64,000 nucleotides of DNA from Tepidiphilus sp. J10 (GCA_945897955.1 CAMDGQ010000004.1:19920-83919), one strand, 5' to 3'; counted from the stretch's first letter, positions 1 to 8,744 are shown. Notes: generated from the sequence alone by a model not told the origin. Program-made: numbers and translations.

Positions 1-335
1 AGAGCAGCGTCGCCGGTTTCTCTGCCTATACGGAAGAATTTGTCGCCGCGACCTCGGTTGGCGACTCCGGCGGTGGCGGCGGCTGCTTCATTGCCACCGC
101 AGCATACGGCAGCGCACTACATCCCAAGGTGAGTGTGCTGCGCCGGTTCCGGGATCGATATCTGATGCCGAACCCGTTCGGTCGCACACTGGTTGCCGCG
201 TATTACCGCGCCAGCCCGCCATTGGCGGATTTCATTTCACGTCACGCCTGGCTTCGTGCCGGTACGCGAATACTGCTGTGGCCGCTGGTGTGGATGGCGG
301 AAGCGAGCTTGCCGGATACACGGACTGACGCGTGA
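1..335 (+). CDS. C-terminal end of a CFI-box secreted protein (partial)
   Basis: Only the last 110 or so codons are inside the window; the gene starts to the left. A glycine run is followed by the motif [10 protein letters not shown], the hallmark of the CFI-box C-terminal domain. After it come about 60 mostly helical residues with a hydrophobic patch near the end ([15 protein letters not shown]). This domain is usually the tail of large exported proteins with beta-sandwich or repeat domains and is thought to be a sorting or anchoring signal; its exact function is not settled. The reading frame is open from base 3 to the TGA at 333-335. The N-terminal function cannot be judged from this fragment. 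Confidence 0.8.
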   Translation, partial: SSVAGFSAYTEEFVAATSVGDSGGGGGCFIATAAYGSALHPKVSVLRRFRDRYLMPNPFGRTLVAAYYRASPPLADFISRHAWLRAGTRILLWPLVWMAEASLPDTRTDA

Positions 336-388
336 AACCGTGGATCGACCGTATTCCGTGACCTGGCTTGAACCTTGAACCTGGAAAC

Positions 389-419
389 AAAAAAGCACGC
401 CCTCGCTGGGAAGGCGGGC
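389..419 (-). terminator. Rho-independent terminator after nifS
   Basis: Read on the minus strand, a GC-rich stem (one mismatch, bases 395-419) is followed by six T residues (389-394). It lies 44 bases past the nifS stop and fits the end of the iscA-nifU-nifS transcript. Confidence 0.65.
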
Positions 420-462
420 AAGTCACCTGTTCCGGGCCGGCGCAGGTGGGGGAGCGGGTTAG

Positions 463-1671
463 TCAGGCGTAAACCGGCGCGAAGGCTTTTTCCGGCTCGC
501 TCGTCGGCCCGGTTTCGCCCCAGTAGGGCGACATCTTGCGCAGTTGCGCGATGATTTCCGGGGTCACTTCGATGACTCGGTCGATCTCGGCCTCGGTGGT
601 GTAACGCGACAGCGAGAAACGGGTGGTGCCGTGCGCGGCGGTGTAGGGAATGCCCATCGCGCGCATCACATGACTGGGTTCCAGACTGCCTGAAGTACAG
701 GCCGAACCCGAACTGGCGGCGATGCCGAACTTGTTCAGCAACAGCAGGATGGCCTCGCCCTCGATGAATTCGAACGCGATGTTGCTGGTGTTGGGCAGCC
801 GGTTGTTGACGTCGCCGGTCGGGAAGGCGCGCGGCACCTTGGCCAGGATGCCGGCTTCCAGCTTGTCGCGCAGACGACGTACTTCGGTGTTCTCGTGGTG
901 CATGGCGTCCAGCGCCAGCTCGCAGGCTTTGCCAAGACCGATGATGGAGGCTGTGTTTTCCGTGCCGGCGCGCCGGCCGCGTTCCTGATGCCCGCCGCGC
1001 AGCAGCGGACGGAAGCGAACGCCACGCCGCAGGTAGAGCACGCCAACCCCCTTGGGGGCATGCAATTTGTGGCCGGACAGGGACAGCATGTCGATCTTGC
1101 TTGTTTTCAGGTCGATCGGAATCTTGCCCACCGCCTGGACCGCGTCGGTGTGGAACAACACGCCGGCGGCGTGCGCCATCTCGGCCATCTCCAGCACCGG
1201 GAAGAACGAGCCGGTTTCGTTGTTGGCCCACATCACCGAAACCACGGCGATACGGTCGGACAGCAACCTGGCGTATTCGGCCAGATCGACGCGACCCTTC
1301 GCATCGACCTTCAGGTAGTGAACCTTGTAGCCTTCCTTTTCCAGATGCTCGCACAGTGCCAGCACCGCAGGATGCTCGATGCTGGTGGTGATGATTTCCT
1401 TCCTTCCCGGGTTCGCCTTGATCGCCGACAGAATGGCGGTGGAGTCGGACTCGGTGCCACACGAGGTAAAGATGATCTCGGAATCATGCTCGGCGCCAAG
1501 CAGTTCCTGAATCTGCAAACGCGCCTTCTTGATCGCCAGACCGACCTTGTTGCCAAAACTGTGCATCGAGGAGGGATTGCCGAACTGCTCGGTGAAGTAA
1601 GGCAGCATGACTTCCAGCACCGCGTCATCGACGCGGGTGGTGGCGTTGTTGTCGAGATAGATGCCGTCCAT
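463..1671 (-). CDS. nifS: Cysteine desulfurase NifS
   Basis: PLP-dependent enzyme that takes sulfur from L-cysteine, forms a protein persulfide and hands the sulfur to the NifU scaffold. The 402-residue protein begins with the class V aminotransferase opening YLDNNATT, has the PLP lysine in SGHK (K202), and the active-site cysteine C325 in SGSACTSGSLEPS, which is the NifS-type loop. I chose the ATG at 1671 because AAGGAG sits 6 bases upstream; a longer frame upstream lacks family similarity. It is the third gene of an iscA-nifU-nifS unit read on the minus strand, with a hairpin in the 81-base gap after nifU. No nitrogenase genes are visible, so the set may serve general Fe-S supply. Confidence 0.95.
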   Translation of the reverse strand: MDGIYLDNNATTRVDDAVLEVMLPYFTEQFGNPSSMHSFGNKVGLAIKKARLQIQELLGAEHDSEIIFTSCGTESDSTAILSAIKANPGRKEIITTSIEHPAVLALCEHLEKEGYKVHYLKVDAKGRVDLAEYARLLSDRIAVVSVMWANNETGSFFPVLEMAEMAHAAGVLFHTDAVQAVGKIPIDLKTSKIDMLSLSGHKLHAPKGVGVLYLRRGVRFRPLLRGGHQERGRRAGTENTASIIGLGKACELALDAMHHENTEVRRLRDKLEAGILAKVPRAFPTGDVNNRLPNTSNIAFEFIEGEAILLLLNKFGIAASSGSACTSGSLEPSHVMRAMGIPYTAAHGTTRFSLSRYTTEAEIDRVIEVTPEIIAQLRKMSPYWGETGPTSEPEKAFAPVYA

Positions 1672-1705
1672 GATGGCTCCTTGAGGCGTTGAACGTTGCG
1701 CATGA

Positions 1706-1736
1706 CGCACCCTGCGTTGGGTTTCGGCAGGGTGCG
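1706..1736. promoter_or_regulatory. Hairpin between nifU and nifS
   Basis: A perfect 10-bp inverted repeat (1706-1715 with 1727-1736, arm CGCACCCTGC) encloses an 11-base loop in the gap between nifU and nifS. It has no T-run, so it is not a classic terminator. It may stabilise the upstream nifU message or be a dispersed palindromic element. Confidence 0.5.
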
Positions 1737-1752
1737 CCGCGCGCAACGATTG

Positions 1753-2646
1753 TTATGGGTGGCTGGCGGCGCGTGACAGCGAACCGGCGCGGCTGGGCAC
1801 GATCTTGACGAACTCGCCCAGGTCTTCCATCAGCTTCTGCTGGATGCCTTGCAGGGTCAGCGCTTCCATCTGGCAGCCGGCGCAGGCGCCGGTCATGTTG
1901 ACGTAGATGGTCTTGCCGTCGACATCGACCAGTTCGATATCGCCGTGGTCACGCTGCAATTGGGGGCGCACCGAGTCGAGCACCATCTCGATCCGCTTGA
2001 TGCGTTGCAGATTGGTCAGTTTTCCGGGTTTCGGGGGTTCCGGGATCTCGACATTGTGCGGACTGAATGTTTCGCCACGCTCGGCCATGACTTTCACCAG
2101 GATTTCCTCGATGCCCTCATGGCAGGAAGAGCAGCCGCCGCCGGCCTTGGTGTAGTTGATGACGTCTTCCACCGTCGACAGTTTGTTGGCGCGCACGGTC
2201 TCCTCGATCAACACCGCGTCGATGGCAAAGCACTTGCAGATCAACGCGCCTTCCTCGTGGTCGTCGCTCCAGACCTCGCCGCGATAGTTGGCGATGGCGG
2301 CCTGCAGGGCTTCGCGGCCCATCACCGAGCAGTGCATCTTTTCCGGCGGCAGGCCGTCGAGATAATCGGCGATGTCCTGGTTGCTGACTTTCAACGCATC
2401 ATCCAGCTTCATGCCCTTGATGATCTCGGTCAGCGCCGAACTGGAAGCAATCGCTGAGCCGCAGCCGAAAGTCTGGAAGCTGGCGTCCTGGATGGTTTCC
2501 GTGTCCGGATCAACTTTCAGCATCAGACGCAGCGCGTCGCCGCAATTGAGCGAGCCGACATCGCCGACCGCGTTGGCGTTATCCAGCGCGCCGGCGTTGC
2601 GCGGGCTGAAGAAGTGTTCCTTGACCTTGTCCGAGTAGTCCCACAT
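1753..2646 (-). CDS. nifU: Fe-S scaffold protein NifU
   Basis: Scaffold on which NifS-derived sulfur and iron are built into clusters for apo-proteins. All three parts of full-length NifU are present in 297 residues. The IscU-like N-terminus has cysteines C35, C62 and C106. A central BFD-like [2Fe-2S] domain has C137, C139, C172 and C175 (ICKCF and GGCSSC). The C-terminal Nfu domain has the CAGC motif at C255/C258. It sits 21 bases downstream of the IscA-type gene and upstream of nifS. The three-domain form is typical of nif-type systems as opposed to isc-type, whose scaffold is IscU alone. No hscA, hscB or ferredoxin gene follows. Confidence 0.95.
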   Translation of the reverse strand: MWDYSDKVKEHFFSPRNAGALDNANAVGDVGSLNCGDALRLMLKVDPDTETIQDASFQTFGCGSAIASSSALTEIIKGMKLDDALKVSNQDIADYLDGLPPEKMHCSVMGREALQAAIANYRGEVWSDDHEEGALICKCFAIDAVLIEETVRANKLSTVEDVINYTKAGGGCSSCHEGIEEILVKVMAERGETFSPHNVEIPEPPKPGKLTNLQRIKRIEMVLDSVRPQLQRDHGDIELVDVDGKTIYVNMTGACAGCQMEALTLQGIQQKLMEDLGEFVKIVPSRAGSLSRAASHP

Positions 2647-2667
2647 GGCCGTTCCTTAAACAAAAAA

Positions 2668-2991
2668 TCAAGCGGAGAAAGAAGAACCGCAGGCGCAACT
2701 GTTGGTCGCGTTCGGGTTCACGAACTTGAAGCCGGAGCCGTTCAGGCTATCGACGAAATCGACGGTGACGCCCTGCAGCAGCGGCGCCGAGAAGGGATCG
2801 ACGAGCAGCGTGACGCCGTTCAGGTCAACAACCACATCGTCCTCGGCCTGGGCTTCCTCCAGCTTCATGCCGTACTGGAAGCCGGAACAGCCACCGCCGG
2901 AAATCGCGATACGCAAGCCGGCCACCGGCGTGGCGGCGCCCTTGATGAACTTGTCTATGGCGGATAGTGCTGAAGGGGTAAGGGTGATCAT
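2668..2991 (-). CDS. iscA: IscA/HesB-type Fe-S carrier protein
   Basis: A-type carrier that receives or passes on Fe-S clusters or iron. The 107-residue protein carries the three invariant cysteines of the family: C35 in GGGCSGFQY and C99/C101 in SCACGSSF at the C-terminus. It is the first gene of the three-gene minus-strand Fe-S unit, directly before nifU. This position matches the (Nif)IscA of nitrogen-fixing relatives, but family members (IscA, ErpA, SufA, HesB) are hard to tell apart, so the symbol is approximate. The start ATG at 2991 gives the normal length. Confidence 0.88.
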   Translation of the reverse strand: MITLTPSALSAIDKFIKGAATPVAGLRIAISGGGCSGFQYGMKLEEAQAEDDVVVDLNGVTLLVDPFSAPLLQGVTVDFVDSLNGSGFKFVNPNATNSCACGSSFSA

Positions 2992-3101
2992 GTCGGGCTC
3001 CTGTCGGTGTGACGATGCCTAGCTATTCGCAAGGCCTGTGCCAGACCGAAAGACAGCCACATACCATTGTTATTAAAGGATTTATTCAGGGTTCTCGACG
3101 T

Positions 3102-3131
3102 GACGACGGTGTGTGGAGTCACACCGTCGTC
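3102..3131. terminator. Strong hairpin between RND gene and iscA
   Basis: A perfect 12-bp stem (3102-3113 with 3120-3131, arm GACGACGGTGTG) with a 6-base loop lies 45 bases after the RND gene stop. There is no T-run on either strand, so it may be a Rho-dependent stop site, a 3' end stabiliser or a repeat. The remaining 2992-3175 holds nothing else I can name. Confidence 0.4.
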
Positions 3132-3175
3132 GAGGCTTGTCGGGTTTGCTACAGGCGTTCGGCCTCAACCATGGA

Positions 3176-6100
3176 TCAACCCTGTGCGGGACGGGCCAGC
3201 CGCATGCGCATCAGCCAGGCATGCATCAGCGGGGTCACGAACAGGGTCAACGGTGTGGCCACCGCCAGGCCCCAGATGATGCTGGCTGCAAGCGGCCCCC
3301 AAAGCAGGGAATCGCCGCCCCAGCCAAAGGCAAGCGAGACCAGGCCGCCGATGACGGTCAGCGTGGTGATGATGATCGGCACCAGACGACGTCGGCCGGC
3401 GTGGAACGCGGCCGCGAGAGGCGGCAGTCCGCGCGCGAGGCGATCTTCGCCGGCGGCAACCAGTACGATGGACGCGTTCACCGCGACGCCGGACAGCGCG
3501 ACGCAGCCATACAGCGTGTAAAGCGTGATCGGCTGGCCGCTGATCAGCAGACCGAGCGCGACGCCGGCCAGCGCCATCGGCGTCGTCGCAAGAATGACCA
3601 GCGGCAGCACCAGCCGCCCGAACTGCACCGCGAGCAGCGCATACATCAGCACAAAACCGACCACCATGTAGGCGATCAAGTCGTGCAGACTGGCCTTGAC
3701 GTCGTCCAGTTCGCCACCTTGTTGCAGGCTGACGCCGGCATGGCGCGGCGCGATGCCGGCCCAGGCTGCATCGACGGCAGCAACTGCCTGGCGCGCGGTG
3801 ATGCGATCCTGGTCAAAGCCGGCGTGCAAAGTGATGGTGCGGTCGCCGTTGACGCGACGCAGTTCGCCCGGCGTGGATTCCATCGTCACGGTGAACAGTT
3901 CGGCCGGATTGACCGTGCGCCCGTCCGGCAGACGCCAGGGCTTCGCCAGCCAGCGTTGCACCTCGGCCTGATTCATCGCCTGGCCACGTACAACAACTTC
4001 CAGCGAGGTGTCGCCGCTATTGATCTTGCCGACCGTGACGCCCTCGAAATGCAGGCGCACCAGAGCGGCCAGTTTGAACGGATCGAGGCCGGCACGGGCG
4101 GCGGCCGGGGTATCGACCTGCAAGGTCAGGCGGGGCTGGCTGAACCCGGCGTCGTCATTCATATCGTTGAAACCGGGCACGTCTGCCAGCGCCAGGCGCA
4201 GATCACGCGCGGCTTCGGCCAGGCGATCCAGCGGCGCGCCGGTCAGCCGCAGGGACAGGCTGGACAGCATCGGCAAGTCGGCGGAAAGCACCTGCACCGA
4301 TATGCTCTCGGCGCCCGCCGCCTTCAACGCCGGCCGCAGCGCGGCGACATAATCGGCAACGCCGCGCCTGCTGGCCGATTGCGGCGCCAGACTGACAGTA
4401 ACCTGCCCCATCTGTTCACCGATGACCATTTCACTTGGCGTGAATTGCAAGCCGGCCATCGCCAGCGTGGCGATCAGTTCGCCCGGCCGGGCGACACGCT
4501 TTGCCGCCAGTTCGAGTTCTCGCGCGGCGGCCAGCGTGGTTTCCAGATTGCTTGCCGGCGGCATCTGCACATTGATGTTGAACACACGCAGCGGGTCGGA
4601 AGCAAACCAGCGCGGCTTCACCCATTCCAGCGCCAGGGAGGCGCCGGCGAGCAGAAAGACGCTGCTGAACAATGCAAATACCGGCGCCGGATGGCGCAGA
4701 GCCCAGAGCAGACGTTTGCCGTAAAAACCGCGTAGTCTGCGTGCGAAGGCATCGCGCCAGCGGTTGCCCGCATCGGCGCCGCTCCGGTCGCCACCCCAGG
4801 CCACGGCATGACGCGGCAAAATCCAGAGCGAGGCGAGCAAACTGCACAGCAATGTCAGAATCACCGCCAGTGGCGTCACGAACATGAAGCGCCCCATCAA
4901 GCCCGGCAACAACAGCAACGGTGCGAAAGCCAGGCAGGTGGCGAAGATCGAGGCGGTAACCGGTCGCGCGACCTCCTTTAACGCGGCAGTCACTGCCGCC
5001 GTGCGCGACATGCCGGCGGCAAGGCGCAGACGAATCGCTTCCGCCACCACCACCGCGTCATCCAGCGGAATGCCGAGCACGATCGCGACGCCAAGCAACA
5101 CCGAAACATTGAGGGTGTGCCCCATCAGATGCAGCGCCAGGAACATGCCGGCGAGCGCAAACGGAACACCGATGCTGGTCAGCAGCGCCAGGCGATGACC
5201 GAGGAAGAACCAGGTTACCGCCAGCACCACGATCAGGCCGAACAGCGCGTTCGCCTCCATGACCCCGATGGCTTCACGCGTAGTCGCGCTCTGATCGTCG
5301 AGCAGGGTCAGGATCGGCGCACCGAAAGCCTGGTTGGTATTCTTCACCAGGGCATGGATGGAGTCGGTCAGCGCCAGGGTATTGACGTTCTCTCGTTTGA
5401 TCACGGACAGCAGAACAGCCGGCTTGCCATCCAGACGAACCAGTTCGCGCGCGGGAGCGACGCCGGTGGTGACGGAGGCAAGTTCGCCGACTTCGACCAT
5501 GCGGCCATCCGCGCCGACAATCGGCAGTTCGGCGAGAAAGTCCGGATTGGCATTGAGACCCTCGACGCGCATCGCGTAGCGGCGACCGGAAATATCCGCC
5601 ATGCCGGCCGGCATGCTGCGCGAATGTTCGGCGACGGCGCGCGTCAGCGCCTCCAGCGATACGCCGCGTTGTTCCAGTGCGGCAGGATCGAAGGTCACGG
5701 CAATCTCGCGGCTGCGCATGCCATACGACCAGATGCGCCCGACGCCGGGCAGTTTTTCCAGCTTGTCCCGCGTCGCTTCCGCCAGGTCGCAGACGCGGCC
5801 ATCGTTCGCCGTGCCGCTGACCACCACCATCGCGGTAGGGAAAAAATTAGACGAGGTCAGCTCGATGACCTGCGGCGAGCGCGCGTCTTTCGGAAAATCG
5901 GCGGCAGCCTGGCGAATCTCGCGATCCAGCGAGGCAAGACGGCGTTCGAAGCGGGTATGGTCAAGGTCATGAAAGCGGACCAGCAGCGTCGCCACATGAT
6001 CTCGCGAAGTCGCTGCGACAAAGCGCACATCGCTGACCCGCCGCGCCGCCGCTTCCAGCGGCAGCGCGACCTCGCGTTCCACATCGCGCGCGGTTGCACC

Positions 6101-6247
6101 CGGCCAGACCACGGCAACCGCCACCCAGTTCAGTTCAACTTCCGGATACTGCGCGCGCGGCATGGCGTGATAAGCCCAGGCGCCAAGCACCAGAACCAGC
6201 GCCAGAATCAGGTCGGCAAGACGATGAGAACGAAAAATTGTCGGCAT
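3176..6247 (-). CDS. RND-family efflux transporter (AcrB/HAE type)
   Basis: Inner-membrane, proton-driven transporter of the resistance-nodulation-division superfamily, 1023 residues, the usual length. Two halves each show an N-terminal membrane helix, a large periplasmic loop and a block of membrane helices. The fourth helix of the first half keeps the paired acidic residues (GIPLDDAVVV) that carry protons in this family. In the second half the helix expected to carry the AcrB relay lysine reads GVAVNASIVLV with no lysine; some other RND branches also lack it. No membrane fusion protein or outer membrane channel gene is next to it, which is unusual. A 7-bp inverted repeat lies just upstream of the ATG at 6247. 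The substrate cannot be told. Confidence 0.9.
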   Translation of the reverse strand: MPTIFRSHRLADLILALVLVLGAWAYHAMPRAQYPEVELNWVAVAVVWPGATARDVEREVALPLEAAARRVSDVRFVAATSRDHVATLLVRFHDLDHTRFERRLASLDREIRQAAADFPKDARSPQVIELTSSNFFPTAMVVVSGTANDGRVCDLAEATRDKLEKLPGVGRIWSYGMRSREIAVTFDPAALEQRGVSLEALTRAVAEHSRSMPAGMADISGRRYAMRVEGLNANPDFLAELPIVGADGRMVEVGELASVTTGVAPARELVRLDGKPAVLLSVIKRENVNTLALTDSIHALVKNTNQAFGAPILTLLDDQSATTREAIGVMEANALFGLIVVLAVTWFFLGHRLALLTSIGVPFALAGMFLALHLMGHTLNVSVLLGVAIVLGIPLDDAVVVAEAIRLRLAAGMSRTAAVTAALKEVARPVTASIFATCLAFAPLLLLPGLMGRFMFVTPLAVILTLLCSLLASLWILPRHAVAWGGDRSGADAGNRWRDAFARRLRGFYGKRLLWALRHPAPVFALFSSVFLLAGASLALEWVKPRWFASDPLRVFNINVQMPPASNLETTLAAARELELAAKRVARPGELIATLAMAGLQFTPSEMVIGEQMGQVTVSLAPQSASRRGVADYVAALRPALKAAGAESISVQVLSADLPMLSSLSLRLTGAPLDRLAEAARDLRLALADVPGFNDMNDDAGFSQPRLTLQVDTPAAARAGLDPFKLAALVRLHFEGVTVGKINSGDTSLEVVVRGQAMNQAEVQRWLAKPWRLPDGRTVNPAELFTVTMESTPGELRRVNGDRTITLHAGFDQDRITARQAVAAVDAAWAGIAPRHAGVSLQQGGELDDVKASLHDLIAYMVVGFVLMYALLAVQFGRLVLPLVILATTPMALAGVALGLLISGQPITLYTLYGCVALSGVAVNASIVLVAAGEDRLARGLPPLAAAFHAGRRRLVPIIITTLTVIGGLVSLAFGWGGDSLLWGPLAASIIWGLAVATPLTLFVTPLMHAWLMRMRLARPAQG

Positions 6248-6258
6248 GGATATACTTC

Positions 6259-6280
6259 AGCAATAGGCGAATATATTGCT
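6259..6280. promoter_or_regulatory. Possible operator in front of the RND gene
   Basis: Perfect inverted repeat AGCAATA (6259-6265) and TATTGCT (6274-6280), 8 bases apart, ending 12 bases before the RND start codon and 70 bases before the divergent secreted START-like gene. Size and place suit a dimeric repressor, but no regulator gene is adjacent. Confidence 0.35.
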
Positions 6281-6349
6281 ACCAATCGGACCGGTTGCCA
6301 CCCCGAATGGCTGCAAACAACGTTCGAAACACGATGATCGACAACCCGC

Positions 6350-6907
6350 ATGAAAACTCTACTCCAAACACTGTTTCTGTCCTGCCTGCTTGTGCTGTCC
6401 GCGCATGCCGAAGAGACTCGCATGAGTATGCGTCAGGATGGCAATATACTGGTCGTCGAGGGCCGGCTGGAGATGTTGGTTAGCCAGGAAATCGCCTGGG
6501 CGGTTTTGACCGATTACCCGCGTTTTCCCGAATTTGTCCCCGGCATCACCAGCAATCGCATTCTGGAACAACGTAAGGAATTGAAATTGATCGAGCAACG
6601 CGGCGTGATCAATACCGGCCAGTTCCGGATGCCTTTTCAAGGCGTCCTGCAGGTCGAGGAACACAAACGAGACGGACAGCCGGATGGCATGAAAATCGTC
6701 TATGTCAGCGGTCCATTGAAGGATGTACAAGGCGAGTGGAATATTCGTCCAGGCAAACCGCTGGGATTGAGTTACCGCATGCGCATGGATATTTCGAAAG
6801 CGCCCTTTCCGCCGCCGCTTTCGGTGAACATCATTGAACAGCAGGTGCGGAGCTGGGTCGAGGCTTTCGCCCATGAAATGCAAGACGTGAAAAGGAAAAA
6901 GGAATGA
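6350..6907 (+). CDS. Secreted START-like (SRPBCC) domain protein 1
   Basis: A 185-residue protein with a clear signal peptide (hydrophobic stretch, then SAHAEE), so it should work in the periplasm. The mature part resembles the SRPBCC/START fold of the polyketide cyclase and COQ10 group: 'VLTDYPRFPEFVPG' is the typical first helix and loop of that family, which forms a pocket for a hydrophobic ligand. It overlaps the next gene by 4 bases (ATGA), and that gene encodes a second protein of the same fold, so the two are translationally coupled paralogues. Ligand and role are unknown. Transport of lipids or quinones in the periplasm is only a guess. Confidence 0.8.
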   Translation: MKTLLQTLFLSCLLVLSAHAEETRMSMRQDGNILVVEGRLEMLVSQEIAWAVLTDYPRFPEFVPGITSNRILEQRKELKLIEQRGVINTGQFRMPFQGVLQVEEHKRDGQPDGMKIVYVSGPLKDVQGEWNIRPGKPLGLSYRMRMDISKAPFPPPLSVNIIEQQVRSWVEAFAHEMQDVKRKKE

Positions 6908-7506
6908 AGCGCGCACTATTGGCGGCGGTCTGTCTGCTGTTTGCCGCGGCAAGTGCGGCCACCGGCTCGGCCCGGGTGAAGGCAAGCACAGGACTGTCCG
7001 GGGTCAGGGTTGAAGCCCAGCAGGTATTGCAAACCGACGCCCGTACATTGTGGGACACCATTACCGACTACAACCGCCTGGCAACATTCATCCCGGACAT
7101 GGTTTCCAGCCGGGTGATTTCCGCGCCCGGCGCGCCGAAACGCGTCGAGCAGATCGCCGATGCCGGCATGTTCGCCTTCATCATGCCCGATCAGGTTGTT
7201 CTGGCGCTGGAAGAAACGCCGTATAGCGCAATCCGGTTCCGCGCCATTTCCGGCAAGCTGGTTTCGATGACCGGGGAATGGCGCATCGTTGGCGACAAAG
7301 CGCCGGTCACCTTGTTTTATCGCGCCCATATCGTTCCAATGAGCCCCATTCCACCGCTCGGTTCGGGCTACTTTGTCGAGGATGAGGTGCGCGCCCGTTT
7401 TGAAGCCGTTGGGCGGGAGGCGGAACGGAGGGTGCGCGAGCAGAAAAAAACCTCGCCCTATGTTGTCCCGATCCCCATCCCCAGTTCACCCTACCTGACT
7501 CGCTAA
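6904..7506 (+). CDS. Secreted START-like (SRPBCC) domain protein 2
   Basis: A 200-residue protein with an N-terminal signal peptide (LLAAVCLLFAAASAATG). The mature part again shows the SRPBCC start 'TITDYNRLATFIPDM', matching the preceding gene, and a C-terminal amphipathic helix. Overlap with the upstream gene by ATGA points to coupled translation and perhaps a complex or a shared ligand. The last 20 residues are basic and proline-rich (VVPIPIPSSPYL), an extension not seen in the first copy. No catalytic residues can be named. The two copies are too different to be a recent duplication. Confidence 0.8.
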   Translation: MKRALLAAVCLLFAAASAATGSARVKASTGLSGVRVEAQQVLQTDARTLWDTITDYNRLATFIPDMVSSRVISAPGAPKRVEQIADAGMFAFIMPDQVVLALEETPYSAIRFRAISGKLVSMTGEWRIVGDKAPVTLFYRAHIVPMSPIPPLGSGYFVEDEVRARFEAVGREAERRVREQKKTSPYVVPIPIPSSPYLTR

Positions 7507-7533
7507 CTCCATCCACCGCGTGAGGAATTTCGC

Positions 7534-7941
7534 ATGACCCGGCATTTCGCCTGGCAGATCGTTTTCAGCTGTGCGCTGCTCTCGGGCTGTGACCAACTGT
7601 CCGAACGCGCAGGTTTTCCAGACCCGGCAAAACAGGAAGCCGAAGGCAAGGCCATCGGCGGCGCCTGCCGACATGCCGGTCGCGGGCTGGAGGATTGTTA
7701 CCGGCTCAACAAGGAAGCCTCCAAGTCGGCTGTCTATGCCGGCTGGAAGGAAATGAACGAGTACATGGTCAAGAACAACATGCAGGCCGTGAAACCGAGC
7801 ATCCCCGCAAAACTCGATCTGATCCCCGGATTGAAGAAGAAATCGGTCGATTCCAGCGAAGACGAAGAACAAACGGACGACAAGCCCAAAAAGCCCAAAC
7901 CTGACGACGAAACCGATGTCAACGCGTCCAAGGAACACTGA
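7534..7941 (+). CDS. Small lipoprotein with an acidic, lysine-rich tail
   Basis: A 135-residue protein with a lipoprotein signal: hydrophobic segment and lipobox LLSGC with the lipidated cysteine at position 19. The residue after it is aspartate, which in enterobacteria tends to keep lipoproteins in the inner membrane. Two further cysteines (GGACRHAGRGLEDCYRLN) may form a disulfide. The last 40 residues are an acidic and lysine-rich, probably disordered tail. It follows the two START-like genes by 27 bases and may belong to the same transcript. I do not recognise a family. Confidence 0.7.
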   Translation: MTRHFAWQIVFSCALLSGCDQLSERAGFPDPAKQEAEGKAIGGACRHAGRGLEDCYRLNKEASKSAVYAGWKEMNEYMVKNNMQAVKPSIPAKLDLIPGLKKKSVDSSEDEEQTDDKPKKPKPDDETDVNASKEH

Positions 7942-7961
7942 TCCACCCCGACGAGACGCCC

Positions 7962-8720
7962 TTGAACACTCCCCCGCTGAGAATCGCTTCCTACAACATT
8001 CACAAAGGCCTGTCCTTTTTCAACCGCCGCATCGTGCTGCATGACGTACGCGACAGTCTGATGGGATTGAACGCGGAAATCGTGTTTCTGCAGGAAGTAC
8101 AGGGGCATCATGCACGCGGCGCTCACCGCTTCGAGAGCTGGCCGGCCATGCCGCAACACGAATTCATCGCCGGCGACCTGTGGAACGACTTTGCCTACGG
8201 CAAGAATTCGGTGTACGAACATGGCCATCATGGCAATGCCATCCTGTCGCGCTTCCCCATCCTGCGCTGGGAAAACGTCGACATCTCGGCGCACGCGTTC
8301 GAAAGCCGCGGCCTGCTGCACTGCGAACTGGCGGTGCCGAACATGGCGCAACCGCTGCACGCAATCTGCCTTCACCTCGCCTTGAACGAGTCGGGGCGCC
8401 GAAAACAGATCCAGCAACTCAGCGAACGCATTCGCCGCATGGTGCCTGATGACGCGCCGCTGATCATCGCCGGCGATTTCAACGATTGGCGTCAGCGCAC
8501 CAGTTCCTACCTGGCGGAAGAACTTGGCCTCAAGGAAGTATTCGAAACCCACCTTGGCCGCCATGCCCGCAGCTTTCCGGCGGCATTGCCGTTTCTCTCG
8601 CTGGACCGCATCTATGTGCGCGGCTTCGGCATCGCTTCAGCGCAGGTTCTGCACGGCCAGCGCTGGCGGCGTTTGTCCGACCATGCCGCGCTGACCGCGC
8701 AATTACGGCCGCTGGCCTGA
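7962..8720 (+). CDS. Endonuclease/exonuclease/phosphatase family protein
   Basis: A 252-residue member of the metal-dependent EEP hydrolase fold. Visible family signatures are RIASYNIHKG at the start (metal-binding Asn), FLQEVQ (metal-binding Glu), a central HGNAILSRFPI, IIAGDFNDWR (catalytic Asp/Asn) and the final SDHAAL histidine. The start is a TTG at 7962, since no ATG precedes the conserved opening and the upstream gene ends at 7941. It has no signal peptide. The gene lies directly before a cardiolipin synthase, an arrangement common in proteobacteria, so an activity on phospholipid-related or nucleotide substrates is possible but unproven. Confidence 0.85.
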   Translation: MNTPPLRIASYNIHKGLSFFNRRIVLHDVRDSLMGLNAEIVFLQEVQGHHARGAHRFESWPAMPQHEFIAGDLWNDFAYGKNSVYEHGHHGNAILSRFPILRWENVDISAHAFESRGLLHCELAVPNMAQPLHAICLHLALNESGRRKQIQQLSERIRRMVPDDAPLIIAGDFNDWRQRTSSYLAEELGLKEVFETHLGRHARSFPAALPFLSLDRIYVRGFGIASAQVLHGQRWRRLSDHAALTAQLRPLA

Positions 8721-8744
8721 ACAGTCTTCTCCTCGCAGGCAGAC

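Noticed and set aside
463..2991. Part of a nitrogen fixation island
   Set aside because: No nifHDK, nifE/N/B or regulators in the window.
3113..6337. Long open frames opposite to the RND gene
   Set aside because: Arg/Gln/His-rich shadow translations without known motifs; the RND gene on the minus strand is clear.
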